Positions 24,225 through 32,834 of a stretch of 64,000 bases of DNA are shown here, one piece after another; the stretch's first letter is position 1; each line of letters starts with the position of its first letter. The stretch is from positions 62,001-126,000 of the forward strand of contig JNEU01001169.1 in NCBI GenBank assembly GCA_000697475.1, written 5' to 3'. A model generated the notes under the pieces. The model did not search any database. It saw only the letters and a list, made by a program, of their open reading frames with translations, and was not told the DNA's origin. The stretch is from Lichtheimia corymbifera B2541. Lineage: Eukaryota > Mucoromycota > Mucoromycetes > Mucorales > Lichtheimiaceae. Made by a program: the position numbers and the translations under genes.

Positions 24225-24500
24225 ATGAATGAGAACCCATTTTTAAATTCAAATTTTATAAAGGATATTAAAAGATGTTTTGTACCAACAAAAATATTTA
24301 TTAAAAATAAATACAATTATAATATTAAAAATGTAGAATTTAAATTAAAGAAAGATAACATAGTAAATATTATAATAAAATTAGAAAATGGCAATAAATA
24401 TAGTCATGTTTATATTATTAATAAAGATAAGAGCTTAGATTCAATGGACATAGATAAAGTTACAGATGATATATCAAAAATGAATTTAAATAAAGATTAA
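24225..24500 (+). CDS. Small AT-rich ORF inside the Merlin element, unidentified
   Basis: A 91-residue lysine-, asparagine- and isoleucine-rich frame starting 59 bases after the transposase stop. It shares the same extreme codon bias, so it travels with the element. Alternating charged and hydrophobic residues (IKNVEFKLKKDNIVNIIIKLENG) suggest a small beta-rich fold. Canonical Merlin elements carry only the transposase. I do not recognise this protein; chance openness in AT-rich DNA is less likely to give a frame of this length because stops are AT-rich. Confidence 0.5.
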   Translation: MNENPFLNSNFIKDIKRCFVPTKIFIKNKYNYNIKNVEFKLKKDNIVNIIIKLENGNKYSHVYIINKDKSLDSMDIDKVTDDISKMNLNKD

Positions 24501-24768
24501 TAATATATTTAAAAATCTGTCCTTTGTATGACAATAAACTGCTGGAGGTTGGTTGGAAAAAAAAAGTGGAAGGAATTTATGGGATTCAACATGGCCATAT
24601 AGACGATAAGGCTATACATTTTACATTCAACATGTTCATGTGACCTTATTGGTATATAGTTCCCTCTTTATAATTGCAAAATAATATTTAAAAGTAGTAT
24701 GCAAAGTACTAAATTTATATATATTCTGAGATTAAAAATATATCTGTACACTATCTTGATAATGAGCC

Positions 24769-24777
24769 ATCCCATTG
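24769..24777. repeat. Target-site duplication, right copy (ATCCCATTG)
   Basis: Matches 23181-23189 exactly and lies in the same reading frame of LINE ORF2. Confidence 0.85.
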
Positions 24778-25596
24778 ATGACAAGGTGTGGTATCTGGTA
24801 AGTGTGAGGTGGCCACATCCAACCATGTCTGTATTTCCTCTCTCACATAGTCATTGCGCAAAAGTTGTGGATTCATGCGCCATATACCAGGGCCATTCAT
24901 GGGTATGCCTGTAGTCATTGTAATGGCAAGGGCATTATGATCAGTATGCGATACACAAGAGATGGTGGGATGGTGAATCTTAGTCTGCAGGTCGTTGGAG
25001 CATGGGATGAAATCGATGGTAGTGCCACGATTGAAAGTGGCTGCGCCTCGTGTTTGTTCGTTGGTGTGAAAAGGATCATGCCATGTTAAATTGAGCCAAT
25101 TGCACCATGTGGTCGGAAAGGTAGTGGGTGTGCGTAAATGAATGTTGTAATTAAAGTCTCCCAACAGGATGCTGCGTTGTGTGGGTTGAGTGTGCATAAA
25201 TTCATATAATTGTTGATAAAACATTGGGCGTTCGGTGGCAGTGGCAGGTGCATAAACAATGTATAATAGAAGGTCTTCACATAGTTGTTGGCAGTGTGAT
25301 ACCTTTACGCATAATAAACGTTCCTCTAAGGCAGAAGTGATCTTGTGAATAGTGAAGGCAGGATTGCGACTTATGACGCCGCAATGTTTTGTCCATGCTG
25401 AAGAGTGTGCTTGAAGGATGGTTTGTGTAATATCACCCAAGTGATCGGAATCGATATGTGTTTCTTGTAAGGCCATAATGTCGTATCGTAAAGAGCGTAA
25501 GATTTGTCCATACTGCCGATCATGGTTGTTCGACAGCCTTTTCAAACCGCAGCAATTCAGTGTTGCTACGGTAATCTCATTGACAACTAATGTCAA
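24769..25596 (-). CDS. LINE ORF2, apurinic-type endonuclease part (5' portion)
   Basis: The EEP nuclease domain is recognised by ATLNCCGL near the start, the catalytic LQETH, GDFNYNI and the terminal SHTDHNAL (His/Asp). It nicks target DNA to prime reverse transcription. After the QWD codons of the duplication the frame enters the Merlin element and stops there, so the endonuclease and RT halves are now separated. The frame opens at TTG, overlapping the ORF1 stop (TATTGACA), with no ATG before the catalytic core. Translation therefore probably depended on termination-reinitiation or frameshifting. Confidence 0.88.
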
Positions 25597-26834
25597 TATT
25601 GTGTGGGCGTAGGCGCAGTGCCTATACCCCCGCTATCAGCGCCCATAGCAATATCTTCTGTTTCCTGTTTCACCCTAGGAAGCCTAATCTCCGTATCATC
25701 ATCCATACCAGATTCATCCGTATCAGAGATGATTGCAGGATCATCGATTGTATCTCCTGGTTTGTGATGTTGAGATGATATGTGTCTTTTAGGTGCAGTA
25801 GCAGACATGGTCTCCGAATGTTGACTGGAAGGCTCCTCAGCAGGTACCAACATGGTCTGATTATCATTTGCATTGGCATCAGAAACACGGGTATCCTCAA
25901 CCGCATCAGCAATGCGTGGACGTTTCGCACCTAATGAAGGTTGCTGGCTGCGTGGACAATCGGCCTTCAAATGATTGGGGGATTGACAAATGAAACAAAG
26001 CTTGCGTGCGTTCATGCGTTCTTTGCGCTCCTTTAATTTTTGGCAATCGGCAATCTTATGCCCTTCTTTCTTGCAATAGTTGCAATGTATGGCCATTCCT
26101 CTCCAGCGAGCCAAAATGATGCGTTTATTGCCCTTGATTTCTAAGTGCACTTCATGCTCCAAAGCAAGATATGCATCCTCTCCACTTGCAGCAGAGATAT
26201 CCAAAAGCACTGAACCACGACCAGTGAGCAGATGGAATTTGTCGGTGCACAGCTTGATATCCAATATATGACCATAACGACCCATGGTTGCCCGTAATGC
26301 TGTTGCTAAAACCTCACGATTCATGAGAGGGAGACCATCTAAGGAGACTTGATACACGGAGTTCTCCAATCCTACGGTAGGAACCCCAGGGACCATTAGA
26401 TTCTTGACTGTTACCCCTGCATGCACAGCCGCATCACGAGAACATGAATCCTCAAAGGAGACGATAACACACGAGGCAGAGTGTTTGCTTGGCACCCATC
26501 CTAAAGCGCTTGGATGTTGAATAACAAGAGCCCCAAAGAAGTCTTCGGGTGAGACATCAGTAATGCCTGCAAGATCAAAAGCAGCACTGTTCTCTTCATT
26601 GGAGCGGACAAAGGTCAATTCATGACGACGGTGTTGAGCCTCACTTTTTGCTGGTTTATCCTCATAAACAGTCGTTTTTTGCACTTGAAGATTACGACGA
26701 TGTTGCGTAAAGCTTTGCCATATAGCCAAAGAAGAACCTGGTGTGGTGGGGTGTTGTGGATGGGTCCCAGAAGGCGTATTAACCTGAGGGGTCCCAGTTT
26801 GATTTGGGTTTGGAAATTTAGCGGAAAGAGCCAT
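25593..26834 (-). CDS. LINE ORF1, gag-like protein with two zinc knuckles
   Basis: A 413-residue frame from the ATG at 26832-26834; the frame stays open further upstream into flanking sub-repeat sequence (another ATG at 26967-26969), which I take as fortuitous. The central region resembles an RRM-like fold of LINE ORF1 proteins. Two CCHC knuckles follow: CNYCKKEGHKIADC and CFICQSPNHLKADC, both C-x2-C-x4-H-x4-C. The tail is acidic. It likely coats LINE RNA in the particle. Its stop overlaps the start of ORF2 by three bases. Confidence 0.85.
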   Translation of the reverse strand: MALSAKFPNPNQTGTPQVNTPSGTHPQHPTTPGSSLAIWQSFTQHRRNLQVQKTTVYEDKPAKSEAQHRRHELTFVRSNEENSAAFDLAGITDVSPEDFFGALVIQHPSALGWVPSKHSASCVIVSFEDSCSRDAAVHAGVTVKNLMVPGVPTVGLENSVYQVSLDGLPLMNREVLATALRATMGRYGHILDIKLCTDKFHLLTGRGSVLLDISAASGEDAYLALEHEVHLEIKGNKRIILARWRGMAIHCNYCKKEGHKIADCQKLKERKERMNARKLCFICQSPNHLKADCPRSQQPSLGAKRPRIADAVEDTRVSDANANDNQTMLVPAEEPSSQHSETMSATAPKRHISSQHHKPGDTIDDPAIISDTDESGMDDDTEIRLPRVKQETEDIAMGADSGGIGTAPTPTQY

Positions 26835-26840
26835 TGAATT

Positions 26841-27060
26841 TTTTTTTCGACTTTGGCTGGTGGTGACATTGCGAAATCTAGGATCGGCGAGCCTGATCGT
26901 GAAACTTGCACCCAAGGTGCGCTTCATCCAGCCGAGCAACTTTGTTCGATTGAAGAGCCCACGTTTCATTGTAAAGTTTGGAGATACAGGCACTTTTACA
27001 TTTTTACATATGCTGAAATCATGATGCTATATGGCAAGTGGTGTTTGTTCATTGTGAAGT
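26841..27060 (+). repeat. Sub-repeat section belonging to composite repeat copy A
   Basis: Contains GAGCAACTTTGTTCGATTGA and a following GTTTCATTGTAAA, the sub-repeat core seen at 29.69-29.78 kb. It then runs into a stretch (26995-27060) that reappears inverted at 27135-27225, making a small palindrome. In copy C the sub-repeats also follow the body directly, so this is the continuation of copy A beyond the LINE. Confidence 0.6.
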
Positions 27061-27134
27061 ATCATACAAATGAGCTGTGTTACACAAACATGCCCCTGCG
27101 CACCTTCCGCTCTATCAGGGCCAACTTGCCTCAC

Positions 27135-27830
27135 AATGAGCAAACACCACTTATCATATAGCATCACGCTTATAACATATGTAAAACACAAAAGGTACCT
27201 GTATCTCCAAATCTCCATAATGGTGTGTAGAGGCTTTATGAGAACGATGTTGATCAGTATGCCCGAGAGCACCTCCTGACCAAGTTTCGGGGTCGCGATG
27301 GGCAATATCGGCGCGCACGGCCGTCCACCCTATTTATGTTACCATCCCTTCGTCGTCTCTCCTAGATTCAATGTTTTCATAATGAACTCTGGGGACTTTA
27401 TGAGAACGAAATTGCTCGGAGTGGTCGAAAGGATGTTGTGTGAAAGTTTCAGGTTCCAGGTGGGCAATCTCGGGGAGCAGGAGCGTCTACCCTATTTTTC
27501 TCTACATTTGGACTCGCCCGCATTCAAAATGTTCATAATGAACCGTGCGGTTTTTAAATGAATGAAGTTGATCAGAATGTGCGAGAGTACCTTTTGACCA
27601 AGTTTCAAGTGCGAGATGGGAAATCCCAAGAAACTACATACTAATTGACTTTTTTATAAATCCGGCGCTTTCCCAATTTCCATCCGTCATAGTCAATCCC
27701 ACATTATGCCCTCCCTTTCGAAATTTTCAAATGAAGTGTGGGTTCGTTATTAAGACAAAGTTGATCAGCATGTCCTAAAGCACCTTGTGTGCAAGTTTCA
27801 GGTTTGGGAGAGGCAATCAAGGTCGTGGAG
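27135..27830 (-). repeat. Array of inverted sub-repeats, outer end of copy B
   Basis: At least four units read on the minus strand, with cores near 27190-27290, 27375-27460, 27530-27610 and 27720-27810. Each has a block like AAACTT...CATGCTGATCAACTT then a CTTCATTRTGAA-like block. Spacing is roughly 170-190 bases. Units are diverged from one another. The array leads straight into the body of copy B, just as the array of copy C adjoins its body in mirror image. Confidence 0.65.
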
Positions 27831-27834
27831 TAAT

Positions 27835-28865
27835 TTATAGTGTGCATGCATCTGTCGAACGGTGCCTGACCTACTTAATTTCATTCCTCTTCCTTCTCCC
27901 ATTCTCAACTGTTGCCCCCAATCAAGTGCAACCACCATCTGCAAACGATTGCCTTGCTTCCAATCCACCATGTCAATGCTACGAATATCTTGATCCGATT
28001 GTCTTGAGCTGAATGGCAAGCTCATGGCATGTGCACCCCACTTCAACACACGCCTTTCTTGAAAGCACACACTGTCTTGCACGCTCCAATGCCACAATCA
28101 AACGAAACAGCATTCATTCCAGCAGTTACTATTAGCAATGACTTTATTGTCTCAAGCAGCGTTCACAATCTTGTTACTCTACTACTACAGCACGCTCCTC
28201 TGCCACAACCATCCCGTAACAACAGCTGCCATCAGCAAGGTCTCCACTGTCTAAAGTTACTTGCGGCCTCTTCACGTGGACAGCTGATAGCCATTGTATA
28301 ATAGCAGCTTTATTTACGTGTGGCAACTTGCAATGATGCATACGACTTCTAATGAATGGTCCCATATCAGCTATCAAGTATCCCGCAATACAAGCAGTCT
28401 TCTTTTGGTTGAGCTGCAATGAAAATGACCAAGAAAGAGAAAGACCAACACTTGGATGGAAAAGGAAGCATATCAGCAGCAATCACAAGGCTATCTTCAA
28501 TCAAAATATTGGATTTGGATGGATGGATGCAATCAAGTGCAGTAATGTGGAATCCTGGAATGTTCCTTTGGCTACTTGGCTCGTCGTCAGCAGTAACGAA
28601 CACGTGGATACGGCTGAGGATGATGATGGATTGGATGAATTGGATGGCATGGAAACGAGGGCTTATATCTTTGACAAGAGAGGATTTATCACCATGGATG
28701 ATACTGCTACATTCAAGTCAATGCAATCAACAGCTACTTTTACAAATTTGGATGAAGATGCTATGACAGCAGCAACCAAGAATACAATGACACAACGACA
28801 CCTGCTGATTCTTTGTGATCACTGGTTGGCATCTGGAAGGAAAGAAAGGATAGAAATTTGAATGC
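27835..28865 (+). repeat. Composite repeat, copy B (body)
   Basis: The mirror image of 30.55-31.5 kb: the block around 27885-27990 matches the complement of 31330-31440, and 28470-28740 matches the complement of 30610-30895. The coding-like strand is plus. It is separated from the sub-repeats by the GAGAGGCAATCAAG block also found beside copy C (about 31525-31540, complement). Confidence 0.7.
28352..28861 (+). pseudogene. Repeat-encoded protein fragment in copy B, frameshifted relative to copy C
   Basis: A 169-codon frame. Its second half has DTAEDDDGLDELDG, AYIFDKR and MDD, also present at 30552-30851 in copy C. The first half of the matching protein (GWMQSSAVMWNPGMFLWL) lies in another frame at 28419-28766, so the ancestral coding region is now broken by a frameshift. 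The stretch AIQAVFFWLSC just inside the start also has a counterpart in copy C. I do not recognise the family. Confidence 0.45.
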
Positions 28866-29249
28866 CGGAAGAGAAGATTGGATTATACCCACATCATTGT
28901 AACGAGACGCTCTTGTTCCTTCTGTCATATTACATTCATTAAAGCTTCATTGTTCATATGCTGATTAGACGATGGGTAGTGCCAATGACTGATTGTATAC
29001 ATGTTTAAATAGACGTTTGTATTTTCAATGTTAATAAACCCATAGTAATGGTACCCAACAACCCTGCTTGTTACGGAAGCTTGATCCATTGTAAGCCTAA
29101 ATCATTACGGCTAAGAAAGATGATGAGCTCTGTGGCACAAGTACGTGATGCTTACCTATGACAACAGCCCTATCAGTGTGATCCACCTTGTATGTATAGC
29201 CTTATATAAGAACGAACCTAGAGTCAAACAATACCATTACCGCTCATAG
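28866..29249. other. Central region of the palindrome, no gene seen
   Basis: No gene, RNA gene or strong repeat match is visible. It lies in the left arm of the palindrome but is too diverged from the right arm to align by eye. Confidence 0.35.
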
Positions 29250-30010
29250 TCTTGGATGCACTGATCATTTATGCTTGTTAACCACACCATCATAGGCAGA
29301 CCTTACTACTTAAGGATTGTCTATCATGCACTCTCCACCAATAAGAACCCTTCAAACCTTGCCCCTGTTAGTTTTATTACACGAGTCCCTCTGCATCTTT
29401 TCCCATTATCAGGGTCAAGCTATTTAACAATGAACAAAGACCACTTGTCATACAGCATGCATAAAGGAGTCATAAAGACAGTCATATTTCAAAACTCTAC
29501 AATCAAACGTGGGCTCTTTCATACAACAAAGTTGCTCGTCGGCGCCGAAAGCATCTCGTGTAGAAGTTTCACGACCGTGGTTGCCAATCCCCGTTTTTAC
29601 AATGTTAACCAGCCAAAGTGGATCCAGCGGTCTACCTCCTGAATTATTTTCGACGACGAACATTGCGGAAACTAGGATCAGTGAGCTGGATCGTAAAACT
29701 TGCACACAAGGTGCGCTCAACCACGACGAGCAACTTTACTCGATTGAAGACCCCACGTTTCATTGTAAAATTTTTAGCTATGGGCATCTTTATGTTTTAT
29801 AGATGCTGAAAGCGTGATGCTATATGACAAGTGGTGTTTGCTCATTGTGAAGTGCCTTGACCCTAATAGAGCCAAAGATGCAGAGGGGCGTGTTTGACTA
29901 GTCGAGGGGCAGGAGTTGAAGGGTCGATCCTATTGGTGGAGAGTGCATGAAGCAGCTCCATTCCTATAGTAAGGTCCGCCTATTTGATGATTCATTCTTA
30001 TATAAGGTTG
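29250..30010. repeat. Innermost inverted repeat, axis near 29.64 kb
   Basis: The left arm (29250-29630) and right arm (29650-30010) are reverse complements with moderate divergence. Shared blocks are GCACTCTCCACCAATA (29331-29346) with its complement near 29935-29950, CCTCTGCATCTTT (29390-29402) with its complement near 29876-29890, and CACTTGTCATA (29442-29452) with its complement near 29822-29833. Each arm also includes one sub-repeat core, facing opposite ways. Confidence 0.7.
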
Positions 30011-30049
30011 CATAAGATAGCATTATGGCATAGGCAATCATGGTATGTT

Positions 30050-31505
30050 TATGTGCTCGTGCTGCATTGTATAACAGCTTACTCTTTTTTGAGCATAATG
30101 AATTAAGCTTACAATGAGTCAAACTTATGTAACAATCAGCACTTTTATGGGCATCATCACTCTTTTGAATTCAGCATCGTTGCAATACAAGCGTTCTGAG
30201 AACCTCATTATCTTTCAATTATCAGCTGTGAACTAGGAAGTTTTAGGAATGCAACAATGTTGTGACAAAACAAAAGCATCTCGACACAATGATGTATGTA
30301 AATGATCCATCTCGCTTTTCGATTTCCCCCTTTCAATCCAGAACCAACCAAGTGATCCACATCTTGCACATATAAGCCGATAGTATGATACCCCGTACAT
30401 TACGTTGAATCCAATTTTCATTCAATAATAAAGTAGATGAATAGTATACGGTAGTGAGGATGTTTATCAGCAACTACATATGATAAAGGAACAGTATTGA
30501 AAATCGGGTAAGGTGTGGGTATGTCACATAGAGATAACAGGGATAGTTGTGCTATTGTACATTCATCGTTGCTGTGGTCATAATCATTCTTGATCCTTGT
30601 TGTAAAATAGCTGCTGCATGCATTGAATCGAGTACTGCAATATCATCCATGGCTGAACAACGCCTTTTGTCAAAGATATAAGCGCTTTTGTCAATTCCAT
30701 CCGATCCATCATCATCCTCAGCCGTATCCAAGCGACACCTTCCATTGTTCCTGCATCCTGCTGACGACGCGCCAGATAACCAAAGCAGCATTCCAGGATT
30801 TCTCATCACTGCACTTGATTTCACCCATCCATCATAACCATTGTAAGTCAAATAAGAAAGAGCCTCAGTGATTGCTGCAGATATGCTTCCTTCTCCATCC
30901 GGTTGTTGGTCTATCTCATTCCTTGGTCACATTCTATCGCAGCTCAACCAGGTGAAGATTGCTTGTATTGCGGTGAACTCGATCGCTGATATGATGACAC
31001 CCCATCCATTGGAATCCGTATGCACCCAAATCAAGTCGTTGCTGCAAGTAACTTGAGACGATGGGATAAAGGGCTTGCCAATAGAAGCTGCTGTTGGATT
31101 TGGTGGTGGCAGAGGAGTGTGCACGAGCGTGTGTTGTAGCAGAGTGACAAGGTTATGCATGCTGCTTGAAACAATGGAATAAAGGTCTTGCTGATAGTAA
31201 CTGCTGGAATGAATGCTGTTACGATTGGTCGTGGTAGGAGGTGCAAGAGAACCTGCAGTGTCATGGAACGCGGGTGTTGTCGTGGGGTGTACACGCCATG
31301 GAGTTGTCATTCAGTCAAAGACAGTAGGATCAAGACAGTTGTAGGATTGACATGATGGGTTGAAACAGGACAATCGTTCGCAGGTGGTAGTTGTAGTTGA
31401 ATGGGGCAACAGTTGAGAATGAGGGAAAGAAGCAGGAAGCTGCAAGTGGAAGAGCTGGAAATTTAAGTTGGTTGAGCTGTCAGGCACTGTCATGCACACT
31501 GTAAT
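30050..31505 (-). repeat. Composite repeat, copy C (body)
   Basis: Same orientation as copy A and inverted relative to copy B. It shares the run ATGAATGCTGTTACGATTGG (31205-31225) with copy A (19833-19853), and much of 30.6-30.9 kb with copy B in complement. It is the least decayed copy in its coding-like parts: open frames 30552-30851, 30927-31310 and 31311-31499 on the minus strand lie end to end but in different frames. Confidence 0.7.
30552..31499 (-). pseudogene. Repeat-encoded protein fragments in copy C
   Basis: Three consecutive minus-strand frames (31311-31499, 30927-31310, 30552-30851) carry the words shared with other copies: CERLSCFNPSCQSYNCLDP, IPSSQVTCSN, AIQAIFTWLSC, GWVKSSAVMRNPGMLLWL, DTAEDDDGSD and AYIFDKR. 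Conservation at the amino-acid level between copies hints that the unit once encoded a protein of several hundred residues. Stops and frame changes show it is not coding now unless spliced. Confidence 0.4.
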
Positions 31506-31509
31506 TGAT

Positions 31510-32450
31510 CCATGATCTTGAGATTGCCTCTCTCGAACCTGAAACTTTCACACAAGATGCTCTTGGTCATTCTGATCAACTTTATCTTAATAGAGAACCC
31601 TTACTTCATTTACAAATTTTGAATGGGAGGGTATAATGTGCGGTTTACTATGATGGATGGAAATTCCGTACCCCGCCCGGATTTGTGAAATGTCATTTAG
31701 TATGAATTACCTTGGGATCCCCACTCTTGGACTTGAAACTTGGTATGATGGTTCTCTGAGTCATGCTGATCAACTCCATTCATTTAAAAATCGTATGCTT
31801 CATTATGATGATTCAATGAATCCGACGGTCCAAATATAGGGGAGACGACGGACGGGCGGAACGCAAGTAAGGTACATAGCGCACACCCCCGCCATTGCCC
31901 ATCTCCACCACGAAACTTGGTCAGGCCGTGGGCTTCGACATGCTGATCAACTCCATTCATTTTAAAGTCGCAGGCTTCATTGTGAGAATTAAAATGGGAG
32001 CGTCCGACAATGTATATATATAGGGAGGACGACCCATAACTTCAAGATTGCCCACCACAAACTTGAAACTTCAGCACAAGACTCTCTTGGACATGCTGAT
32101 CAACTTTGTTCTCATAAAGAAACCATGCTTCATTGGAAAATATTGAACAGGAGGATATAAAGTGGGATTTACTATGATGGACCGAAATTCCGTACCCCGT
32201 CCGAATGCATGAAATGTCATTTAGCATGAATTACTTTGGGATTCCCCTCCTCGAACCTGAAACTTGGTCAGATGGTTCGCTAGGGCATGCTGAGCAACTT
32301 CATTCATATAAAAACCAGGTGTTTCATGATGAAAAGTTTGAATACTATGTAGACCGGAAGGGGATATTAGTATGATGTACGGCCCATGGGCCTCGAGGTT
32401 GGTCAGACGGTGGGCTCAAACCCGATGATCAACTTTGTTTTAATAATGGG
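31510..32450 (+). repeat. Array of sub-repeats, outer end of copy C
   Basis: Six plus-strand units with cores near 31530-31620, 31730-31820, 31900-31995, 32055-32145, 32245-32345 and 32395-32450. The core reads about CATGCTGATCAACTT followed by a variable TTCATTTAAAA-like block and CTTCATTGTGAAAA. Spacing is about 170-190 bases. It is the mirror image of the array at 27.14-27.83 kb. Confidence 0.7.
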
Positions 32451-32834
32451 ATGCAGCAGGAGCATAATCCTGTAGAGATAACTACTATGTACCACGAGTT
32501 GCGTAGACGTGTACGCTTATGTTACCCCATAGATGTTGCATATAGTGTCAAGCCATTCAAAAGTTTACCAGCGACGCAAGCTCAAAGTTCCTATATATAA
32601 CACCCATGCATACACGGTAACTGCGTCATGTATTTCTTTTGTAGATGTTCGATCCATATGAATTTTATTCAGTAATCATTGTCACGTGCTCTATAGTTGC
32701 AAGGCGGGTGATATCAAACGTTGTCAAACTCTAATTAGCAAGGATGGATTGATTGGGTGGTGGTAGTGGCGGTGGTGCAAGATGCATGATCCATCCCAAA
32801 ATGAAGCGGGATTTCTTAGTGCTTCTCCTTTTTC
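32451..32834. other. Intergenic region upstream of APC2
   Basis: Presumed promoter and leader of the APC2 gene. It holds no open frame of note. The sub-repeat array ends just before it. Confidence 0.4.

Larger units (their letters stand above)
23190..24768 (+). mobile_element. Merlin / IS1595-like DNA transposon
   Basis: This 1579-bp insertion has perfect 9-bp direct repeats on both sides and imperfect terminal inverted repeats. Both ends start GG, and TGTACAGA sits at the same distance (base 19) from each end; I count 16 of 26 terminal bases matching. It encodes a DDE transposase and a second small ORF. Base composition is strikingly AT-rich compared with the LINE and host genes around it. 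The last 250 bases (about 24515-24768) are less AT-rich. The contrast suggests arrival from an AT-rich genome. Confidence 0.9.
20104..26840 (-). mobile_element. LINE-type non-LTR retrotransposon, split by a Merlin element
   Basis: On the minus strand: ORF1 (gag-like), ORF2 (endonuclease, reverse transcriptase, zinc-finger tail), a short 3' UTR with AATAAA (20126-20131 on the complement), and a 12-base poly(A) tract (20104-20115). The 5' end is placed near 26.84 kb because sequence beyond it matches the sub-repeat family (compare 29.62-29.70 kb), so the element may be 5'-truncated just before ORF1. Both ORFs are open apart from the insertion at 23190-24768, which suggests a young copy. The layout resembles Tad/L1-type fungal LINEs. 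No RNase H domain was recognised. A target-site duplication was not identified. Confidence 0.85.

Noticed and set aside
26835..26993. N-terminal extension of LINE ORF1
   Set aside because: The frame is open, but the DNA matches the sub-repeat family (compare 29.62-29.78 kb), so it is flanking sequence and not part of the LINE.
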